From positions 1-9,660 of the forward strand of contig CAMLER010000154.1 in NCBI GenBank assembly GCA_946478915.1: a DNA stretch of 9,660 nucleotides, written 5' to 3'. Made by a program: the position numbers and the translations under genes. The notes under the pieces were generated by a model. It worked only from the letters and a program-made list of their open reading frames with translations, did no database searches and was not told where the DNA came from. Numbering within the stretch: the first letter of the stretch is position 1; every line of letters begins with the position of its first letter. Shown piece by piece: positions 5,981-9,660 of this stretch. The DNA is from an uncultured Chryseolinea sp. Its GTDB lineage: Bacteria > Bacteroidota > Bacteroidia > Cytophagales > Cyclobacteriaceae.

Positions 5981-7312
5981 ATGTCTGAAGCCTTTCTGCA
6001 TTACTTGTGGCAATTCCAGTATTTTGACAAACATGAATTGCAAACTACCTCCGGCGACCCTATTCAAGTTTATAGTCCAGGGAATCGAAATCCTGATTCA
6101 GGTCCTGATTTTCAAAATGCACGCATCAGAATAGGAGGGATAGAATGGATCGGAAGCGCCGAAATTCATATTCAGGCTTCCGGATGGATGGACCATAGAC
6201 ACGATCGCGATCCCGCGTATGACAATGTGATTCTACATATTGTTTGGGATAACGATATGACTATACACAGATCAGATGGATCACTATTACCAACGATCAT
6301 GCTTTCGGACAGGGTCGATCCAAAATTTTTCATGGACTACCAGAGATTGGTAAATAGTCCTGAACACATCCCTTGCGCACAATTCATTTCTCAGGTTACT
6401 GACATCGTGAAACTCTCTATGTTGGACAAGGTTGTCATCGAAAGGCTCGAATCGAAGTCCGCACGGATCCTTGAAATCCTGGAGAAGAACCGGAATGACT
6501 GGGAGGAGACGTGCTTTCAATCTCTGGCGAGGAGTTTCGGGTATAAGATAAATGCAGATCCATTCCAACAGTTGGCCCGACTGTTACCGTATAAAGTTTT
6601 AAGAAAACATTCGGATAAACTTCTTCATGTGGAGGCCCTGTTGTTTGGTCAGGCTGGATTTCTTGAAGAGGAAATTGATAATGATTATCACCGGTTGCTG
6701 CGGAGAGAATATAATTTACTTAGGCAAAAGTATAGTTTGTCAGAACGCAGGCTGAGTAAAGCGCAATGGAAATTCCTAAGGCTTCGACCCGCTAATTTCC
6801 CAACGATAAGGCTGGCTGAATTTGCTGCATTAATATTTGCACGGCCTTTTTTGTTTTCAACCCTGTTGGAAGCCCCAACCTATAGAGATCTTGAAAATGT
6901 TTTCTCCGTCAGTCCATCTGAGTTTTGGAGCGAGCATTATACGTTCACGAAAAGTACCAGAGACCGTGTAAACAGGCTGGGTGCATCAAGCATTGGAACC
7001 ATTATCATAAATGGAGTGGCGCCTTTGTTGGTTGCATATGGAAAATCAAAAGATGAGCAGCAATATATAGATCTTGCTGTTGCAATTTTGCAGCAGACCC
7101 CTTCGGAAGTGAATACGATGGTTTCTCAATGGAAAAATCTTGGCCTGAAGAGTAGAGCTGCCTTTGATTCGCAGGCACTAATAGAATTGCAGAATAATTA
7201 TTGCAGTAAGCGTAGATGCCTCGATTGTAAGATTGGTATGTCGTTAATTGGTGGTCGCCTTCAGGATGAGATTGTGGGTAACCATTTTGTGGTTGAGTCA
7301 CCAAGGCACTGA
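5981..7312 (+). CDS. DUF2851 family protein, function unknown
   Basis: The 443-residue protein matches the DUF2851 family, widespread in Bacteroidota and without an assigned role. Three regions are visible. The N-terminal part (1-110) carries the conserved FLHYLWQFQYFD start and GNRNPDSGPDFQNARIRIGG (34-53), then IEWIGSAEIHIQASGWMDHR and HDRDPAYDNVILHIVWDND (74-92). The middle (about 140-330) is mostly charged helices, with SLARSFGYKINADPFQQLAR and EALLFGQAGFLEEE. The C-terminus has a cysteine cluster, C408-x4-C413-x2-C416, in NNYCSKRRCLDCKIGMSLIG. The N-terminal D/E/H pattern (PDF, then AEIH) is reminiscent of PD-(D/E)XK nucleases, and the cysteines could bind a metal or Fe-S cluster; both ideas are inference. 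No signal peptide or membrane segment is seen, so it is probably cytoplasmic. Upstream there is no obvious ribosome site. Confidence 0.93.
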   Translation: MSEAFLHYLWQFQYFDKHELQTTSGDPIQVYSPGNRNPDSGPDFQNARIRIGGIEWIGSAEIHIQASGWMDHRHDRDPAYDNVILHIVWDNDMTIHRSDGSLLPTIMLSDRVDPKFFMDYQRLVNSPEHIPCAQFISQVTDIVKLSMLDKVVIERLESKSARILEILEKNRNDWEETCFQSLARSFGYKINADPFQQLARLLPYKVLRKHSDKLLHVEALLFGQAGFLEEEIDNDYHRLLRREYNLLRQKYSLSERRLSKAQWKFLRLRPANFPTIRLAEFAALIFARPFLFSTLLEAPTYRDLENVFSVSPSEFWSEHYTFTKSTRDRVNRLGASSIGTIIINGVAPLLVAYGKSKDEQQYIDLAVAILQQTPSEVNTMVSQWKNLGLKSRAAFDSQALIELQNNYCSKRRCLDCKIGMSLIGGRLQDEIVGNHFVVESPRH

Positions 7313-7356
7313 GAATTTGTATCTTCATATTTTTACTGAGATCCATCATGATAAAG

Positions 7357-7370
7357 ACTACCATGGTAGT
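7357..7370. other. 14-bp perfect palindrome in the gap before the membrane-protein gene
   Basis: ACTACCATGGTAGT is a perfect 14-bp palindrome lying 44 bases after the DUF2851 stop and about 140 bases before the next gene. It could be a binding site for a dimeric regulator. It is about 83 bp upstream of the weak promoter candidate, too far for simple repression. The remainder of the 198-bp gap shows no gene or heptamer array. Confidence 0.4.
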
Positions 7371-7452
7371 TGAGAACGTTCGCATTAGTTAACTCGCGAT
7401 GAATCTCCCCCGCGTTTTCGACAGCTTTCATAAATCTTGCTTCTGAGTTGCC

Positions 7453-7484
7453 TTTGCGTCGTTGCAGTTAATTCTTTACTTTAT
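7453..7484 (+). promoter_or_regulatory. Weak promoter candidate for the membrane-protein gene
   Basis: TTTG at 7453-7456 is followed after 20 bp by TACTTTAT (7477-7484), which matches four of the six fixed positions of TAnnTTTG. Spacing is right and the predicted start near 7490 would give a leader of about 20 bases. The match is weaker than those before ftsK and the acyltransferase gene. Confidence 0.35.
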
Positions 7485-7510
7485 GCACAGACTTTAGTCA
7501 ACAAAGATTA

Positions 7511-8794
7511 ATGAACATAATAGTCGGTATTGCCAATGTCGCTTTTATCGCATTCATATCGTACCTGTTATGGCAACGAGATCATTCGGCTCTTAAGAAG
7601 TATTACTGGCCTGCCCTGCTTTTCAAATTGTCTGCCGGAATTGCACTGGGGTTGCTCTACACTTATTACTATGATGGTGGCGATACTTTTAACTACTTTA
7701 ACGACGGTGTTAAACTTGCAAATATTGCGCGGAAGGATGTCGCTTCCTATTTCAGTTTTCTTTGGTCCGGAGAAGAGTCCAATCCTATTTGGAGCGAACT
7801 GAATTACAGGCAACCGCGCGCAATGTTCCTCTCCAAAGTAACAAGCCTTTTCTGTCTTTTAACGGCGGATAGCTATTGGGTGATTTCATTATACTTTTCC
7901 TTCATAAGTTTTCTGTGCGCTTGGATGCTTGCAAGAAAAATTCTGAACCTTAATTCTGATGCTGTATTCGCAACAGCCCTCGCTTTTTTCTTTTTTCCTT
8001 CCATCGTTTTCTGGACTTCGGGCGTCATTAAAGAGAGTCTCGCGATGGCAGCAATGTTCTTCGTTTGTGTTATTTTCTTGCAACTTTGGTTGAAAGAAAA
8101 GGTGGGGTTAATAAGATGGTTGGTATCTATTTTTGCTGTTTGGATTCTATGGAACCTCAAATATTATTATCTCGGAGTTTTTTTGCCTGTAGCCGCAACA
8201 GCGTTGCTGGCTAGATGGGTCTTTGCCAGAATGAAGCACCAAAGCATAGTAATAAAGATCGTAATTTGGTGTGTCCTTTTGATCGGGCCGTTGTTTTTGA
8301 TAAGCACTCTTCATCCCAATTTTTATCCAGAAAGATTTTTACAAGTTGTAGTATCCAGCTACAATGAATTCCATGGGATCTCGCAGGGACGCAATGTAAT
8401 ACACTACCCTTCAATGGACCCGTCTTTTACTACTCTGGTACAAAATATTCCACTTGCAATTTTTTCGGGTTTGTACCGTCCGCTTATCATCGAGGCAACA
8501 ACAGCATTACAAGCATTGAGCTCAATAGAGAATTTTTTGTTGCTCGTACTCACCATATCGGCCTTAGCACAAATCAAACGCGTGGCAAGAGGCAACCATC
8601 GACTACTGACATTTTCCTTGTTAGCCTACTGTCTTTTTCTTTGCATTTTTCTTGCGCTATCAACTCCGAACTTTGGAACCTTGTCACGGTTTCGCGTTGG
8701 CTTTCTTCCCTTTTTTGTGTTCTTATTGACCGCGGAGAATCGCCTGGTTACCAGGCTTATCAAACCAAACCGGCCGACGCATCTTGTTCCCTAG
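7511..8794 (+). CDS. Polytopic inner-membrane protein, unrecognised family, possibly glycan-related
   Basis: I cannot name this 427-residue protein. It is strongly hydrophobic with about ten likely membrane segments, roughly at 3-21, 33-52, 120-140, 151-168, 174-193, 203-230, 246-266, 338-354, 366-386 and 393-408. Between segments are polar motifs that look functional: YYDGGDTFNYFNDG (53-66), FFPSIVFWTSGVIKESLAMA (161-180) and NFGTLSRFRVGFLPFF (387-402). An acidic first loop, a Ser/Lys/Glu loop near 170 and a basic C-terminal loop recall membrane glycosyltransferases of the GT-C type and O-antigen polymerases or ligases. The similarity is one of style only. The following gene, a sugar acyltransferase of the PglD/NeuD type 38 bp downstream, agrees with a surface-glycan role. 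No catalytic residues can be assigned. Confidence 0.75.
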   Translation: MNIIVGIANVAFIAFISYLLWQRDHSALKKYYWPALLFKLSAGIALGLLYTYYYDGGDTFNYFNDGVKLANIARKDVASYFSFLWSGEESNPIWSELNYRQPRAMFLSKVTSLFCLLTADSYWVISLYFSFISFLCAWMLARKILNLNSDAVFATALAFFFFPSIVFWTSGVIKESLAMAAMFFVCVIFLQLWLKEKVGLIRWLVSIFAVWILWNLKYYYLGVFLPVAATALLARWVFARMKHQSIVIKIVIWCVLLIGPLFLISTLHPNFYPERFLQVVVSSYNEFHGISQGRNVIHYPSMDPSFTTLVQNIPLAIFSGLYRPLIIEATTALQALSSIENFLLLVLTISALAQIKRVARGNHRLLTFSLLAYCLFLCIFLALSTPNFGTLSRFRVGFLPFFVFLLTAENRLVTRLIKPNRPTHLVP

Positions 8795-8814
8795 TAAAGG
8801 GCAATTTACCTTTG
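8784..8814 (+). promoter_or_regulatory. Promoter for the sugar acyltransferase gene, Bacteroidota type
   Basis: TTG at 8784-8786, inside the end of the membrane-protein gene, is followed after 20 bp by TACCTTTG (8807-8814), an exact TAnnTTTG match. Spacing and distance to the start codon (18 bp from the box) closely mirror the ftsK promoter. A small hairpin, GGGCAA (8799-8804) with TTGCCC (8812-8817), overlaps the -7 element. With no T run it is unlikely to terminate the upstream transcript. Confidence 0.65.
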
Positions 8815-8832
8815 CCCCTAAACAAAATGTAA

Positions 8833-9471
8833 ATGGAAAATCCGGTAATCATTCTAGGGGCAAGCTATCTTGGAAGGCAAGCAAAAGATATTCTCGAAAG
8901 CAACGGAAATGTTGTCTACGGATTTCTTGATGACAACAAGAAACTTCATAATACAGAAATCGACAATGCTTCTGTACTGGGGAGCACTGATGATGAAACC
9001 TTTTTAAAACTTATCGGAAAAAAATGTGATGCATTCGTTGCTCTTGACGAAAACAAAGTTCGTAAAAACCTTGTGGCTATGCTGAATGAAGAATACAAAG
9101 TGCAGCCTGTAAATGTAATTCCTGCCTCGGCGAATATTCCGGCGTCCACCGATATGGGGCATGGCAACTTCATTCACCACGGCGTAATATTTGGGCCCGG
9201 GTCCAGCATTGGCAATCACTGTATTTTACAGACGAATGTTGTGATCGGCACGGAAACCAAACTCGGAAATTTTGTACAGGTTGGTTCGGGGAGCGTAATT
9301 AATTCTGGAAGTGAAATTGAGGATGAGGTGTTCATTGGTTCCGGCGTAACGATAGTGGGCGGCATCACCATCGGGAAGGGTGCGAGAGTAGGCGCCGGCT
9401 CAGTAGTAGTGGCACCTGTAAAGGCTGGCGAGACGGTGTTTGGAAATCCCGCGACGGTTGTTAAAAGTTAA
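8833..9471 (+). CDS. PglD/NeuD-type sugar O- or N-acyltransferase, left-handed beta-helix
   Basis: The 212-residue protein has the two-domain PglD/NeuD layout. An N-terminal Rossmann-like domain carries VIILGASYLGRQAKDILES (5-23) and VVYGFLDDNKKL (27-38), which normally bind the nucleotide sugar. A hexapeptide-repeat beta-helix runs from about 95 to 208, with repeats such as GPGSSIGNHC, TKLGNFVQVG, VFIGSGVTIVGGITIGKGARVGAG and the closing VFGNPATVV. Family members transfer acetyl from acetyl-CoA to an amino sugar or sialic acid for surface glycans. The usual EHDC-type catalytic His is absent: the aligned segment reads VVIGTETKLGNF, with T140 at the His position. H115 and H116 in the rung before it remain. 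So the acceptor and even the activity are open. Its own promoter lies upstream. The last codons and stop come from a heptamer array. Confidence 0.85.
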   Translation: MENPVIILGASYLGRQAKDILESNGNVVYGFLDDNKKLHNTEIDNASVLGSTDDETFLKLIGKKCDAFVALDENKVRKNLVAMLNEEYKVQPVNVIPASANIPASTDMGHGNFIHHGVIFGPGSSIGNHCILQTNVVIGTETKLGNFVQVGSGSVINSGSEIEDEVFIGSGVTIVGGITIGKGARVGAGSVVVAPVKAGETVFGNPATVVKS

Positions 9472-9494
9472 TAGTTAAAAGTTAAAAGTTAAAA
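9460..9494. repeat. GTTAAAA heptamer array overlapping the acyltransferase stop codon
   Basis: Five in-phase units, GTTAAAA, GTTAATA, GTTAAAA, GTTAAAA, GTTAAAA, start inside the coding sequence. The codons GTT AAA AGT TAA of the gene end are the first unit and part of the second, so the repeat provides the last three residues (VKS in this reading) and the stop. Confidence 0.85.
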
Positions 9495-9634
9495 GTTTCG
9501 CTCGAGTATGGATTGTGCTTAATTTTAAGTACGGGTGTGTCCGACTATTGAAGCAAGCAATTTATGAACGTCTAATTTGCACGATCGATCAAAATATGAA
9601 ACTCTTTCTGTCCTACATACTACTTAGACACCCG
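9495..9634. other. Intergenic core between two opposed heptamer arrays
   Basis: No gene is visible in these 140 bases. CGGGTGT (9532-9538) and ACACCCG (9628-9634) form a 7-bp inverted pair, and CCGACTA occurs directly at 9541-9547 and 9632-9638. The block is framed by the GTTAAAA array on the left and the ACTAATA array on the right, like the block between lolA and pyrF. Confidence 0.45.
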
Positions 9635-9660
9635 ACTAATAACTAATAACTAATAACTAA
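9635..9660. repeat. ACTAATA heptamer array, cut by the window end
   Basis: Three perfect ACTAATA units and a partial ACTAA run to the window edge. In reverse complement they read TTAGTTA, the opposite sense to the GTTAAAA units at 9460-9494, so this is another inverted array pair. The true length cannot be seen. Confidence 0.8.

Noticed and set aside
7005..7385. Leftward open frame of 126 codons over the end of the DUF2851 gene
   Set aside because: Most of it is antisense to the conserved cysteine region of DUF2851, its sequence is not protein-like, and no promoter was seen.

Overview
The window looks like a chromosomal stretch from a member of the Bacteroidota, probably a Cytophagales-like organism. 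The signs are a DUF2851 protein, a long-form (subfamily 2) PyrF, a Bacteroidota-style FtsK followed by LolA, mostly weak Shine-Dalgarno signals, and two promoters matching the Bacteroidota sigma-ABfr pattern (TTG, about 20 bp, TAnnTTTG). No plasmid, phage, CRISPR, rRNA or tRNA signal was seen.

Layout. Bases 76-1577 are an IS701-family insertion sequence with a leftward transposase, 24-bp perfect terminal inverted repeats and an apparent TTAA target duplication. All genes to its right point rightward. They are ftsK (1668-4160, DNA translocase), lolA (4192-4833, periplasmic lipoprotein carrier), pyrF (5010-5825, OMP decarboxylase), a DUF2851 gene (5981-7312, function unknown), a polytopic membrane protein gene (7511-8794, unrecognised, possibly glycan-related) and a PglD/NeuD-type sugar acyltransferase gene (8833-9471). 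ftsK and lolA are 31 bp apart and probably cotranscribed. The acyltransferase gene has its own good promoter, so it is not only read from the membrane protein gene.

The most unusual feature lies between the genes. Several gaps hold arrays of degenerate 7-bp repeats: GGATAAC/GATTAAC, GTTAAAA, ACTAATA and AAATCGT. They often come as inverted pairs (GTTAnnn on the left, nnnTAAC on the right). They reach the edges of genes: one array touches the pyrF start codon, another supplies the last codons and stop of the acyltransferase gene, and the insertion sequence sits exactly where two opposed arrays meet. They resemble in style the heptanucleotide STRR repeats of cyanobacteria and may be a repeat family of this lineage.

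Apart from the insertion sequence, the genes are mostly core functions: chromosome segregation, envelope lipoprotein transport and pyrimidine synthesis, followed by one uncharacterised gene and a possible cell-surface glycan pair. Among protein-level oddities, the transposase lacks an ATG in frame, apparently because of one missing base near its 5' end, and the acyltransferase lacks the usual catalytic histidine.
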